Origin: Aquitalea aquatica
GTDB taxonomy: Bacteria; Pseudomonadota; Gammaproteobacteria; Burkholderiales; Chromobacteriaceae
Length of the DNA: 64,000 bases
Reading direction: 5' to 3'
NCBI RefSeq assembly: GCF_013911085.1
Contig: NZ_JACERN010000039.1
Span: forward strand, 124,001-188,000
Shown here: piece after piece, positions 46,498 to 55,781 of the stretch
Position numbering within the stretch: the stretch's first letter is position 1
How the letters are laid out: every line of letters starts with the position of its first letter
Program-made: the position numbers and the translations under genes
The notes under the pieces: model-generated
Database searches by the model: none
Told to the model about the DNA's origin: nothing
The model's input: only the letters and a program-made list of their open reading frames with translations

Positions 46498-47526
46498 ATG
46501 CAGTGGATTGATATGCGCAGTGACACCGTTACCCAACCCACCCAGGCCATGCGTCACGCCATGGCCCATGCCGTGGTGGGCGACGATGTCTATGGTGACG
46601 ACCCGACCGTGGTCGAACTGGAAGCCCTGGCCGCCCGGCTGCTGGGCAAGGAGGCCGCGCTGTTTGTGCCCACCGGCAATTTCGGCAATCAGCTGGCCAT
46701 CTTCACCCACTGTCAGCGTGGCAACGAGGTGATTCTGGGCGACGACTGCCATATCGTCTGGCACGAAACCGGTGGAGCGGCGGTGATTGGTGGCGTGCAG
46801 CTGCGCACCATTGCCAGCGACAAGGGGGTGATGGACCCGCAGGAAATCGAAGCCCGCATCCGCGTGGGGCAGGATGTGCATTGGCCCAAAACCGGGCTGA
46901 TCTGCCTGGAAAACGCCCATAGCAATGGCCGGGTGATTCCGCTGGATATCATGCAGCGCACTGCCGACATTGCCCGCCGCCATGGTGTGCCGGTTCATCT
47001 GGATGGTGCGCGGGTCTTCAATGCCGCCACCTATCTGGGCTGTGATGTGCAGGACATCACCCGCCACGCCGACACGGTGATGTGCTGCCTGTCCAAGGGC
47101 CTGGCGGCACCGGTTGGCTCCATCCTGGCCGGTTCGGCCGACTTTATTGCCCGTGCCCGCTACAACCGCAAATTACTGGGCGGCGGCTGGCGTCAGGCTG
47201 GCGTGCTGGCTGCACCGGGTCTGCTGGCACTGACCGAAATGGTGCCGCGTCTGCCCGAAGACCATGCCAATGCGCGCTATCTGGCCGAGCAACTGGCCGG
47301 CATGCCCTGCATCGAAGTCGACATCGCCGATGTGCACATCAATATGGTGTGGTTCCGTTTGCTGGCCGATATCGATATCAGCGAACTGATGGCGGCGCTG
47401 AGTGCTGCCGGCATCAAGGCCAATCCCCCGGAAGGCGGACGCATGCGGCTGGTAACGCACTGGCAGGTCAGCCGCGAGGCCATCGACCAGGGACTGGAAG
47501 TATTCCAGCGGGTGCTGAGCGACTGA
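46498..47526 (+). CDS. ltaE: Low-specificity L-threonine aldolase
   Basis: A 342-residue PLP enzyme cleaving L-threonine/L-allo-threonine to glycine and acetaldehyde. DMRSDTVTQPT at the N-terminus and VVGDDVYGDDPTVVELE are family blocks; PLP-binding K200 lies in CLSKGLAAPVGS. The start at 46498 gives the normal MQWIDMRSD. Alone in its transcription unit, or together with the next gene 50 bp later. Confidence 0.93.
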   Translation: MQWIDMRSDTVTQPTQAMRHAMAHAVVGDDVYGDDPTVVELEALAARLLGKEAALFVPTGNFGNQLAIFTHCQRGNEVILGDDCHIVWHETGGAAVIGGVQLRTIASDKGVMDPQEIEARIRVGQDVHWPKTGLICLENAHSNGRVIPLDIMQRTADIARRHGVPVHLDGARVFNAATYLGCDVQDITRHADTVMCCLSKGLAAPVGSILAGSADFIARARYNRKLLGGGWRQAGVLAAPGLLALTEMVPRLPEDHANARYLAEQLAGMPCIEVDIADVHINMVWFRLLADIDISELMAALSAAGIKANPPEGGRMRLVTHWQVSREAIDQGLEVFQRVLSD

Positions 47527-47576
47527 CCGGGGCCCGATCACTGCCGGATGGTGGCTGCAAAACAGAGGGAGGCAGC

Positions 47577-48347
47577 ATGAAAAGCGTATGGATCTTGTTG
47601 TTGGCATTGTGTTGCGGCCGGGCGCTGGCCGATGAGCAGATGCTCACGCTCAGTAGCCGTCCGGGAGTGACGCAGCGGCTGTTGTTGCTGGAGCCTGTTG
47701 GCAAGCCCGTGGCCAGCCTGATCCTGTTTACCGGTGGTGAGGGCACGCTGAAACTGAGCGATAGCGGCCAGCTGCGTGCCGGTGTCGGCAACTTTCTGGT
47801 CAGGACCCGCCAGCGCTGGGCGGAGCAGGGCTTTCAGGTAGCGGTGGTGGATGCGCCATCCGACCATCCGGACAATATCAGCCGCAACGATTTTCGCAGC
47901 AGCGCCGAGCATGCGGCCGATATGGCCGTGGTGATCGATGAGCTGCGCCGTCGGGCCGCTGTGCCGGTATGGCTGGTGGGCACCAGCCGTGGCACTACTT
48001 CGGCTGCGGCCATCGGTATCCGCCTGCAAGCGCGTGTGGCCGGGCTGGTGTTGACCTCCACCATCAATCACGACCGGGGCAATGTCGCTGCCATGGATTT
48101 GCCACAGCTCAGCCTGCCGGTGTTGCTGGTACAGCACCGGCATGACCAGTGCAAGGAAAGTCTGCCAGCCAATGTGCAGCCGATACTGGACGGGTTGCTT
48201 AAGGCTCTGCCGCACGCCCTGCTGGAGTTTGATGGCGGACAGGACCGGGGCGACCCCTGCCAGCCTTGGGCCGCACATGGTTATAACGGCATCGAGAATG
48301 AAGTCATCAGTCAGGTCGCGGCCTGGATAAAACAGCATCAGCCCTGA
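47577..48347 (+). CDS. Exported alpha/beta hydrolase-like protein
   Basis: A 256-residue protein with a signal peptide (residues 1-18, VWILLLALCCGRALA). The nucleophile elbow is VGTSRGTTSA near residue 140; the acid and histidine are probably in LVQHRHDQC and AAHGYNG. Substrate unknown. GAGGGAGG lies ahead of ATG 47577. The frame upstream of this ATG overlaps ltaE and is not used. Confidence 0.78.
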   Translation: MKSVWILLLALCCGRALADEQMLTLSSRPGVTQRLLLLEPVGKPVASLILFTGGEGTLKLSDSGQLRAGVGNFLVRTRQRWAEQGFQVAVVDAPSDHPDNISRNDFRSSAEHAADMAVVIDELRRRAAVPVWLVGTSRGTTSAAAIGIRLQARVAGLVLTSTINHDRGNVAAMDLPQLSLPVLLVQHRHDQCKESLPANVQPILDGLLKALPHALLEFDGGQDRGDPCQPWAAHGYNGIENEVISQVAAWIKQHQP

Positions 48348-48422
48348 GCATGGTGTAGCTGCCCGCTGCTGCCCTACCCGAGTGCCGGACACGGCAGCGG
48401 CTGCTTTGCGGCTATTGTGGCG

Positions 48423-48734
48423 TTACTGGTAAACCACGGTGACGATGCTCTTGGCCGGCTTGCCCAGCAAGTCACTACTGACCTGGGATGAGGGGGTGTA
48501 GCGGGATACCGCTACCGACAGTGTCTCTGCCGGGCCGGCGCAGCTGGGGTTGGCCGCCGCCTCGCGCGCCATTTTGTAGGCGGCCGGGTGCTGGGCGTAG
48601 TTCATCCAGGTTTCGGCCGGGATGATGCAGGGTGTATTGACGATGGCGCCATGAAAACTGATGGTGCCGGTGCTGGCGGCGGCGCCGTTGCTGCTAAGCA
48701 GCAGGATACTGAGTGCGGCGAGCAGGTTTTTCAT
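48423..48734 (-). CDS. Very small fimbrial-subunit-like exported protein
   Basis: A 103-residue exported protein. Signal peptide at residues 1-20 (LLAALSILLLSSNGAAA), then GTISFHGAIVNTPCII, which resembles the start of chaperone/usher pilins, and a C-terminal SIVTVVYQ like their last strand. Two cysteines, C36 and C65, could form the pilin disulfide. Normal subunits are 150-180 residues, so it lacks most of the Ig-like fold. No usher or chaperone gene is nearby. It could be a remnant or a distinct small protein. The AT-rich upstream DNA differs from its surroundings. Alternative start TTG 48746. Confidence 0.65.
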   Translation of the reverse strand: MKNLLAALSILLLSSNGAAASTGTISFHGAIVNTPCIIPAETWMNYAQHPAAYKMAREAAANPSCAGPAETLSVAVSRYTPSSQVSSDLLGKPAKSIVTVVYQ

Positions 48735-49102
48735 GATTATTTCCAAGATTAATAAGTAAACAGATGTATTAAATAAGAAATTTCTACACTTGTTATAGGA
48801 AATAGGCTAGAAAACTGCTAGTTATCGATTGCTGAAGCGTTCCGGAAACTTTTTGAATAAGAACTTATAAAAACAACGGTTTTGGTTTTTTGTTTGAAAG
48901 AAATACATTTTTTTGAAATATTTTGTTAAAAATACAGGTTTAATTGCGAGGTTTTTTTGACCTTTTGCAAAAGTGCAGAGTATTTGCACGGATGACCCAG
49001 TCCTAAAGGATGGGTTGAGCGTATTCTCCTGTCGCGTGTTTGATTCATTGCTAGCGGGTGTCGGTGCTAAGCTGTGCGCCTGTCTGAATTTCTGGTCCTG
49101 TC
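48735..49102. other. AT-rich intergenic stretch
   Basis: No gene is seen. The region is dominated by A/T runs, especially 48740-48970, unlike the GC-rich flanks. An imperfect hairpin of ACCCAGTCCT with AGGATGGGT lies at 48995-49015. It presumably holds the promoters of the fimbrial-like gene and of the S9 peptidase gene, but none is clear. Confidence 0.5.
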
Positions 49103-51136
49103 ATGCCCCACCTTCCCGATTCCCACCTGTGGCTGGAAAGCCTCGACGACCCTGCTGTCCAGCAGTGGGTTGCAGCGCAGAACAGCCGCACCCAGGCCCT
49201 GCTGGATGCTGATGCACGCTATGCGCCTTTGCAGCGCGACATCCTGGCGCACCTGCGCGATACGCGGCAGATCCCCTTCTTTTCCGAGCACGCAGGCTGG
49301 CTGTACAACTTCCACCAGGATGAAACCCATCCGCGTGGCATTTACCGCCGCAGCACACTGGCGGCTTACCGGGCAGGTAGCCAACAGTGGCAGACGGTGC
49401 TGGATGTGGATGCGCTGGCGGCCGAGGCCGGCAAGGATTGGTTTCTGGATGGGGTGGCGCATTGCACGGTGGCACCCACGCGGGTACTGGTGCATCTGAG
49501 TGAGGGTGGTGGGGATGCCAGCCTGGCCTGGGAATACGATCTGGATGCCGCCGCCTGGGTGGAGCAGGGCTTGCGCTTTCCCAAGGGCAAGAACCATATC
49601 GCCTGGCGTGACCCGGACAGTGTGTTTGTCTGCCCGGGCTGGAAGGGCGCGCCGCTCACGCGTTCCGGCTATCCCAGCGAGGTCTGGCTGGTGGAGCGGG
49701 CGGCCGATGGCCAGCATCAATGGCAGCAGCTGTTTGTTGCCCCCAAGGGGGCCATGATGGTGGCGGCCTGGCGCTATCTGGATGGCACGGACGGCGTGCT
49801 GGACCTGATCGAAGCGGCCGACGGCTTTTACAGCAAGACCTACCATCTGATCGATGCCGAGCTGCAAACCCGGCCGCTGCCACTGCCGGCCAAGGCGGAT
49901 ATCGAGGGCTATCTGCATGGCCAGTTCATCGTCAAGCTGGCCGAAGACTGGCCGTGGCAGGGTGTGGTCCATCTGGCTGGCAGCCTGCTGGCGGTACCGC
50001 TGGAGCACTTGCTGGGCGGTGAGGGGGTGGTGCAGTGCCTGGTGCCGCCGGCGCCGCGGCTGGCCATCGAGTCGGTGGAAACCACCCGCAGCAGCGTGGT
50101 GGTGAACCTGATCGACAATGTGCGCAGCCGTCTGCAGGCGTTTGACCTGCATGGCGCGCAGTGGCAACCGCGCAGCCTGCCGGTGCCGGATTCCGGGGTG
50201 ATCGAGTTTGCCGATCAACCCTGGGACAGCGAAGTGCTGTGTTATAGCTTCAGCGATTTCCTTAATCCCACCGGCCTGTATCGGCTGGATGTGGCCAGTG
50301 GCCAGCAGGAATGCCTGCGTCAGCAGCCTGCCGCCTTTGATGCCAGCCGTTTTGTGGCCGAGCAATGCTGGGCGACGGCGCCGGACGGGGTGGCGATTCC
50401 CTATTTCGTGGTACGTGCCCGCGATGTGGTGCTGGATGGCCGCACACCGACCCTGCTGTATGGCTATGGCGGCTTCGAAGTGCCGATGATGCCCTACTAC
50501 GTGGAAAACTTCGGTGCACACTGGCTGGAGCAGGGTGGGGCTTTCGTGCTGGCCTGCATCCGTGGCGGCGGCGAATTCGGTCCCGGCTGGCATCAGGCTG
50601 CGCAAGGGGTCAAGCGCCCGGTTTCCTTTGACGACTTCTGCGCGGTGGCCGAAGCCTTGATTGCCAGCGGGCTGACCTCGCCCGCCCGCCTGGGGATAGA
50701 AGGCGGCAGCAATGGCGGCTTGCTGGTGGCGGCCTGCATGGTGCGTCGGCCGGAGCTGTTCAAGGCGGTGGTGTGCGAAGTGCCGCTGCTGGACATGCTG
50801 CGCTACACCGAGCTGCTGGCGGGGGCCAGCTGGATAGACGAATACGGCGATCCGGCCAATCCGGACGAGGCGGCGGCGCTGGCCGCCTATTCGCCTTATC
50901 ACCAGATCAAGCCGGAGGCGGCCTATCCGCTGGCGCTGTTTACCACCAGTGCGCGCGACGACCGGGTACACCCTGGCCATGCGCGCAAGATGGTGGCGCG
51001 CTTGCAAGAGCTGGGCCACGCTGCGCTGCTGATCGAAACCGATGCTGGCGGCCATACCGGCAATGCCGGCCAGCAGCAGACTGCCGACGAGTTGGCGCGG
51101 GTGCTGGTGTATCTGTATCAGCGGCTGATGGACTGA
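49103..51136 (+). CDS. Prolyl oligopeptidase family (S9A) serine peptidase
   Basis: A 677-residue cytoplasmic enzyme (no signal peptide) with an N-terminal seven-bladed propeller (about 70-410) and a C-terminal alpha/beta hydrolase domain. Catalytic triad: S536 in GGSNGG, D620 in SARDDRVHPGHA and H651 in DAGGHTG. PTLLYGYGGFEVPMMPYY near residue 450 is typical. It cleaves short peptides after proline or related residues; it may degrade peptides imported by Opp, which is only an inference from shared genome context. Confidence 0.93.
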   Translation: MPHLPDSHLWLESLDDPAVQQWVAAQNSRTQALLDADARYAPLQRDILAHLRDTRQIPFFSEHAGWLYNFHQDETHPRGIYRRSTLAAYRAGSQQWQTVLDVDALAAEAGKDWFLDGVAHCTVAPTRVLVHLSEGGGDASLAWEYDLDAAAWVEQGLRFPKGKNHIAWRDPDSVFVCPGWKGAPLTRSGYPSEVWLVERAADGQHQWQQLFVAPKGAMMVAAWRYLDGTDGVLDLIEAADGFYSKTYHLIDAELQTRPLPLPAKADIEGYLHGQFIVKLAEDWPWQGVVHLAGSLLAVPLEHLLGGEGVVQCLVPPAPRLAIESVETTRSSVVVNLIDNVRSRLQAFDLHGAQWQPRSLPVPDSGVIEFADQPWDSEVLCYSFSDFLNPTGLYRLDVASGQQECLRQQPAAFDASRFVAEQCWATAPDGVAIPYFVVRARDVVLDGRTPTLLYGYGGFEVPMMPYYVENFGAHWLEQGGAFVLACIRGGGEFGPGWHQAAQGVKRPVSFDDFCAVAEALIASGLTSPARLGIEGGSNGGLLVAACMVRRPELFKAVVCEVPLLDMLRYTELLAGASWIDEYGDPANPDEAAALAAYSPYHQIKPEAAYPLALFTTSARDDRVHPGHARKMVARLQELGHAALLIETDAGGHTGNAGQQQTADELARVLVYLYQRLMD

Positions 51137-51196
51137 AGCCATCGTCATGGTGCCTGGCTGGTGCTAGTCTGGGCGTTTGCTGCCAAGGAGACGCCC

Positions 51197-51907
51197 GTGA
51201 TCACCCTGTATGTGTTTGGCCCGGCCTTTGGCCTGCCCGATGCCAGCCCCTTTGTGCTGAAGGCCGAGATGCTGCTCAAGCTATCCGGCCTGCCATATCG
51301 CAAGCTGCGTGGCAGCATGCGCCGTGCGCCCAAGGGCAAGCTGCCCTATATCGACGACGCCGGCACGCAAGTGCCGGATTCCACACTGATCCGCCTGCAT
51401 CTGGCCGAGCAGCATGGCATCACGCTGGACGCTGGGCTGTCGGAGACCGACAAGGCACTGGCCTGGAGCGTGGAGTGCCTGTGCAGCGATCATCTGTACT
51501 GGTGTGCGGTACATGAACGCTGGCTGGACGACGCCACCTTCGCGCTGGGGCCGGCGCTGTTTTTCCAGCGCCTGCCATTTTTGCTGCGTGGCCTCGTCAC
51601 CGGGATGATCCGGCGCAAGGTGCGCGCCAATCTGCAGGCACAAGGCCTGGGCCGCTTCAGCCCGGCCGAACGCCAGCGGCTGTTGCAGCTGGATGTGGCC
51701 AGCCTGGCCGCCCTGCTGGGTGATAAGCCTTATATGCTGGGCGATTCGCCGAGCTGGCTGGATGCCACGGTGTTTGCCTTTCTCGCGTCGACCTGGCTGG
51801 CCACACTGGGCGACACCCCCTGCAAGCAGGCGGTGCGGCAGCATGCCAATCTGCAGGCTTATGTCGAGCGGCTGCGCCGGCAATACTTTCCTGACTGGAC
51901 GGTCTGA
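51197..51907 (+). CDS. Glutathione S-transferase-fold protein (Faxc/metaxin type)
   Basis: A 236-residue protein with a thioredoxin-like N-domain (ITLYVFGPAFGLPDASPF, then GKLPYIDDAGTQVPDS) and a helical C-domain ending in PSWLDATVFAFLASTW. This arrangement matches the Faxc/metaxin branch of GST-like proteins, in which catalytic activity is uncertain. GTG 51197 with AAGGAG 7-12 nt upstream decides the start; the frame open from 51161 is less likely. Confidence 0.82.
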   Translation: MITLYVFGPAFGLPDASPFVLKAEMLLKLSGLPYRKLRGSMRRAPKGKLPYIDDAGTQVPDSTLIRLHLAEQHGITLDAGLSETDKALAWSVECLCSDHLYWCAVHERWLDDATFALGPALFFQRLPFLLRGLVTGMIRRKVRANLQAQGLGRFSPAERQRLLQLDVASLAALLGDKPYMLGDSPSWLDATVFAFLASTWLATLGDTPCKQAVRQHANLQAYVERLRRQYFPDWTV

Positions 51908-51966
51908 ACATGACTGGCGCGTTTCTTGCACAGCACAGCAGCATCATCCCGCCGCAGACCCTGAGC

Positions 51967-52497
51967 ATGAGTCAAGACATCCACATCCGTCCGGCCACGC
52001 TGGCCGACGCCGCCAGCATTGTGGCGATTTACAATCCCTACGTGCTGGACACCACCATCAGTTTTGAGGAGCAGGCGGTGACCGAGCAGGAAATGGTCGA
52101 GCGCATACGCAAGGTGGGTGAGCAGGGCCTGCCCTGGCTGGTGGTGGAGCTGCATGGCGAGCTGCTGGGCTATGCCTATGCCACGCGCTGGCGGGTGCGC
52201 CACGCTTATCGCTTTGCGGTGGAAACCTCGGTGTATTTTGCCGCGGCCGCCCGTGGCCAGGGCTTGGGTAGCCGGCTGTACCGTGCCTTGCTGCAAGCGC
52301 TGCGTGTGTTGGGCGTGCATATGGCCATTGGCGGCATTGCCCTGCCCAATCCAGCCAGCGCGGCCCTGCACGAGGGGCTAGGTTTCCGCCAAGTGGCCAC
52401 GTTTCACGAGGTGGGTTGGAAGGCGGGCCGCTGGCTGGATGTGGGCTATTGGGAGCTCAAGCTCAATGATGGCCCACCACTGCCGGATGCTGGCTGA
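51967..52497 (+). CDS. GNAT acetyltransferase, phosphinothricin acetyltransferase-like
   Basis: A 176-residue N-acetyltransferase. IRPATLADAASIVAIYNPYV at the N-terminus and the acetyl-CoA loop AAARGQGLGSRLYRALL near residues 95-111 fit the PAT/Bar branch; FRQVATFHEVGWKAGRWLDVGYW near the end is typical. Substrate not certain: PAT-like enzymes act on phosphinothricin, methionine sulfoximine or similar compounds. ATG 51910, 2 bp after the previous stop, is an alternative giving 195 residues; neither has a good ribosome binding site. Confidence 0.85.
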   Translation: MSQDIHIRPATLADAASIVAIYNPYVLDTTISFEEQAVTEQEMVERIRKVGEQGLPWLVVELHGELLGYAYATRWRVRHAYRFAVETSVYFAAAARGQGLGSRLYRALLQALRVLGVHMAIGGIALPNPASAALHEGLGFRQVATFHEVGWKAGRWLDVGYWELKLNDGPPLPDAG

Positions 52498-52613
52498 TCG
52501 CGCCATCTGCGCCGTTGTGAAGCCACCACCTCACCAGTATGGTGCGTGCAAACCCTTGGACAGCTGCCGCGCTTTGTGACAAATTTGATCAAATAATTAG
52601 AGGAGGAGCCGAC

Positions 52614-52976
52614 ATGACACAGGCCAGCGACATCATCGTGTTTCAACGCAACCCGGTACGGGTCGAGCAATTCAACGCAGCGGACGAGCGCCGTATCGAG
52701 GGCGAATGTGCCCAGACTGTAGAGAACCATTACTCCGACCCCAGCGGCCAGTTTCATGCCGGAATCTGGAGTGGCGGCCGTGGCAGCTGGAAGGTGAAAT
52801 ACAGCGAGCACGAATTCTGCACCCTGCTGGAAGGCTATGTGCGCCTGACCGACAAGCAGGGCGATAGCGTGGAGCTGTATGCCGGCGACCATTTCGTCAT
52901 TCCGGCTGGTTTCGAGGGGGTGTGGGAGGTGCTGGAGCCGGCGCGCAAGACCTACGCCATCTTTGAGGCCAAATAG
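52614..52976 (+). CDS. Cupin-domain protein (EutQ-like)
   Basis: A 120-residue single cupin. The barrel motifs are FHAGIWSGGRGSWKVKY with EHEFCTLLEGYVRL, and GDHFVIPAGFEGVWEVLEP. Only one histidine of the classic metal set is clear, so metal binding is uncertain. ATG 52614 has AGGAGG ahead. Function unknown; a terminator follows. Confidence 0.8.
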   Translation: MTQASDIIVFQRNPVRVEQFNAADERRIEGECAQTVENHYSDPSGQFHAGIWSGGRGSWKVKYSEHEFCTLLEGYVRLTDKQGDSVELYAGDHFVIPAGFEGVWEVLEPARKTYAIFEAK

Positions 52977-52994
52977 TCCCGCCTTGCCGGACAA

Positions 52995-53024
52995 AGCAAA
53001 GCCCCGCACAGGCGGGGCTTTGCT
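52995..53024 (+). terminator. Terminator of the cupin gene
   Basis: AGCAAAGCCCCGC (52995-53007) pairs with GCGGGGCTTTGCT (53012-53024), a 13-bp stem with a short loop, then ATTACT. Confidence 0.8.
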
Positions 53025-53053
53025 ATTACTGATCAACAGCAAGACTTAGAGCG

Positions 53054-53108
53054 GCGAACAAGATAGTGCAGCACCCTGGGGCAAGGCCGCAACAGGGTTT
53101 TTGTTCGC
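53054..53108. repeat. Nested inverted repeats past the yceH 3' end
   Basis: GCGAACAA (53054-53061) pairs with TTGTTCGC (53101-53108), enclosing ACCCTG (53073-53078) with CAGGGT (53093-53098). It lies between convergent cupin and yceH genes and may terminate yceH. Confidence 0.4.
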
Positions 53109-53113
53109 GGCTT

Positions 53114-53743
53114 TTATTCGCCCAGGCTGTGCTCCAGCTGTTGCAGCCGGGCCTTGAGCGCGGCCACTTCGGCTTCCAGTGCCGCTACCCGCCCGGCGAC
53201 ACCGACATCAATGATGGCAGCGGCGCTGATTTCATTCGGGCTGGGTTCGCCACTCAGCAAGTGGCACCAGCGCGCCTCACGCTCACCCGGCTGGCGGGGT
53301 AGTTTCATGACCAGCGGCGGGTATTTGTCGGCCAGCGCTTCCAGCGCGCCTTCTACCTCTTCCACGCCACCAAAGCTGTAGATGCGGCCGGAACGGGTGC
53401 GGATTTCCGCGCTGGTCTGCGGGCCGCGCAGCATCAACAGCACCAGTGCGGCCTGCCGTGCGCCATCGATATTCCATTCATAGTTCAGGCGATGTTCATA
53501 CTTGGCGACCCGGCTGCCGGCCGGCAGCCGCTCGGTGACCAGTTTTTTCGCCATCAGGCTGGCCAGTGCGGCGCTCAGCTCGGCATCGGACAACTGCATC
53601 ACCGGCTCGCGGCTGGTGAGCTGATTGCAGGCGGAGGACAGGCTGTTCAGCGTCAGCGGGTAGGCATCGGGTGTCAGCGCCTGTTTCTCGACCAGTGCGC
53701 CCAGTACCCGCACTTCCGCGGCATCCAGTTGGTGTGTATCCAT
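53114..53743 (-). CDS. yceH: YceH (DUF480) family protein
   Basis: A 209-residue protein of two winged-helix domains. EVRVLGALVEKQALTPDAYPLTLNSL at the N-terminus and AALVLLMLRGPQTSAEIRTRS near residue 95 are family blocks; the C-terminus (about 178-207) is a short coiled coil. Function not settled; a DNA-binding role is plausible from the fold. ATG 53743 (MDTHQLDAAEVR) is preferred to the longer open frame from 53800. Confidence 0.88.
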   Translation of the reverse strand: MDTHQLDAAEVRVLGALVEKQALTPDAYPLTLNSLSSACNQLTSREPVMQLSDAELSAALASLMAKKLVTERLPAGSRVAKYEHRLNYEWNIDGARQAALVLLMLRGPQTSAEIRTRSGRIYSFGGVEEVEGALEALADKYPPLVMKLPRQPGEREARWCHLLSGEPSPNEISAAAIIDVGVAGRVAALEAEVAALKARLQQLEHSLGE

Positions 53744-53819
53744 CGTGTGCTCCCTTGTTGCAATGCGCACATCATCGCACCAAGCGCGTCCGGCAACCAA
53801 GCTTTGTCGCCTCCACTGC

Positions 53820-55358
53820 TCAGCGTGGTGGTGGTTGCTTCGCTAGCAGGGCATCCAGCTGGTGCAGGCGCTGGATCTCGCGCAGGCGGGCGGCATCCTC
53901 ATCTTCGGCCAGAGCTTTGTACAGCGAAATTGCCATGCCGATCATGATCAGCATAAAGGGCAGCGCCGCCACGATGGACATGGTCTGCAAACCCTTCAAT
54001 CCGCCGCTGGACAACAGCACCAGGGCAATGGCCGACAGCAGCACGCCCCAGATCAGCTTGACCCGGTGTCCCGGATTGAGCGAGCCGCCGGAGGACAGCA
54101 TGCCCAGTACAAAGGTGGCGGAATCGGCCGAGGTGACGAAGAAACTGACCACCAGCAACATGGCCAGCATGGACAGCGCCCGCCCACCCGGCAGGTAGTC
54201 GAACATCACGTACAGCGCGGTGGAGACATCCTGTTTCACCGCGCTGACCAGGTCGGCCCCGCCAAACAGTTGCAGCTCCAGTGCGGTACCGCCGAATACG
54301 GCAAACCAGACAAAGCTGGCCAGAGCCGGCACCAGCATCACCCCCACCACGAATTCACGAATGGTGCGTCCGCGTGAAACCCGGGCAATGAACATGCCGA
54401 CAAACGGTGCCCAGGTTACCCACCAGGCCCAGTAAAACAGTGTCCAGCTGGCAATCCAGCTGCTCTGGCTGAAGGGCGACATGCGCAGGCTCATGCTGGT
54501 GAGATTGCCCAGATAATCGCCGAAAGTGGTGGTGAAGGTATCAAAGATAAAACCGCTGGGGCCCAGTACCACTAGCAGCAGCATCAAGCCGCAGGCCAGC
54601 AGGATGTTGAGATTGGACAGCCACTTGATACCGCGCGACAGGCCGGTGAGTGAGGACAGCAAAAACAACACGGTAGCGATGGCGACGATGGCAAAGGTCA
54701 GCCAGGGCGACGCCTGCAGACCGAACAGCATTTGCAGGCCGCTTTCGATCTGCAAGGTGCCAAAGCCCAGCGAGGTGGCCACGCCGAATACCGTGGCCAG
54801 TACGGCCAGGGTATCGATTGCCTTGCCGATGGGGCCATCCACCCGCGCGCCCAGTAGCGGACGGAATGCCGCACTGATCAGCCCAGGGGTGCCGCGATTG
54901 AATTTGAAATAGGCCAGGATCAGGCCCATCAGGCTGTAGATGGCCCAGGGGTGCAGGCCCCAGTGGAAGAAGGCATAACGCATGGCCGCCCGCGCTGCAT
55001 CGGCCGACTGTGGCGTGACGGCAGCATTGGCCGGCGTGGCAAAATGGGACAGCGGTTCAGCCACGCCCCAGAACACCAGGCCGATGCCCATGCCGGCAGA
55101 AAACAGCATGGCAAACCAGCTGCCACGGGAAAATTCCGGCTCCTCATCTGCTTTGCCCAGCCGGATATGGCCGAAACGGCCAAAGGCCAGATACAGCGCA
55201 AACACCATAAAGCCGAATACGCTGAGCAGGTAAAACCAGCCGAAGCGGGAAATGGTATAGGCCAGCAAGGCGGCGGTGGAGTCGGCCAGCTGTTGGGGCG
55301 CGAGTGCGCCGAACAACACAAACAGGGCAGTCAGTAACAGGGATAGTCGCAAGACCAA
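53820..55358 (-). CDS. BCCT-family betaine/carnitine/choline transporter
   Basis: A 512-residue inner membrane sodium- or proton-coupled carrier with about 12 helices. GMGIGLVFWGVAEP near residue 90 and the tryptophan-rich SSWIASWTLFYWAWWVTWAPFVGMFIARVSRGRTIREF stretch near residues 300-337 form the substrate site and BCCT signature (only short parts shown by name). Likely substrate is glycine betaine or a related compatible solute. The start is TTG 55358 with AAGGAG 6 nt upstream. The 423-bp gap upstream (55359-55781) holds a TGTTGCAT-N11-ATGCAACA dyad and no gene. Confidence 0.9.
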   Translation of the reverse strand: MVLRLSLLLTALFVLFGALAPQQLADSTAALLAYTISRFGWFYLLSVFGFMVFALYLAFGRFGHIRLGKADEEPEFSRGSWFAMLFSAGMGIGLVFWGVAEPLSHFATPANAAVTPQSADAARAAMRYAFFHWGLHPWAIYSLMGLILAYFKFNRGTPGLISAAFRPLLGARVDGPIGKAIDTLAVLATVFGVATSLGFGTLQIESGLQMLFGLQASPWLTFAIVAIATVLFLLSSLTGLSRGIKWLSNLNILLACGLMLLLVVLGPSGFIFDTFTTTFGDYLGNLTSMSLRMSPFSQSSWIASWTLFYWAWWVTWAPFVGMFIARVSRGRTIREFVVGVMLVPALASFVWFAVFGGTALELQLFGGADLVSAVKQDVSTALYVMFDYLPGGRALSMLAMLLVVSFFVTSADSATFVLGMLSSGGSLNPGHRVKLIWGVLLSAIALVLLSSGGLKGLQTMSIVAALPFMLIMIGMAISLYKALAEDEDAARLREIQRLHQLDALLAKQPPPR

Positions 55359-55486
55359 GCTTGTCTCCTTTTATCGGTCAGCCAGCAGATAGCCGGGCAG
55401 AGCGGCATTGACTGGCAGGATGGGGCAAGGCGGTCACCCGGGCAGGCGCAGGGGCGCTGCGGGTGGCCGGCAGATGGTGTGGCTGC

Positions 55487-55513
55487 TGTTGCATGGCAAG
55501 TCACGATGCAACA
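55487..55513. promoter_or_regulatory. 27-bp dyad upstream of the BCCT gene
   Basis: TGTTGCAT (55487-55494) and ATGCAACA (55506-55513) are perfect inverted repeats 11 bp apart, 129 bp before the BCCT start. Likely an operator or a leader hairpin. Confidence 0.4.
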
Positions 55514-55781
55514 CGGCGAGGCAGTCTGAAACGGGCGGCAGTGGCTAGGCTGCCCTTATGGATAATTGAATGAATTCAAGACATTGCCTTTTTACCATAA
55601 CATTATTAGTAAATTGTTGTAAACAAATATACCGGAATGAATGAGCGAAACAGCCGCCAGGGCCTGCGCCTGCCCGGCGCTTTGCCTTGCAGCTTGGGGG
55701 CTGCCAAACGGATGGATGCTTGACAGCATGCGGCGGACTGGCCAACCTGTCGCCTTTCGAAAAGCATGCAAGGAAACGGTG

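Noticed and set aside
49067-51148. 693-codon minus-strand open frame opposite the S9 peptidase gene
   Set aside because: The plus strand carries a complete catalytic triad; the antisense frame has the usual low-complexity composition.
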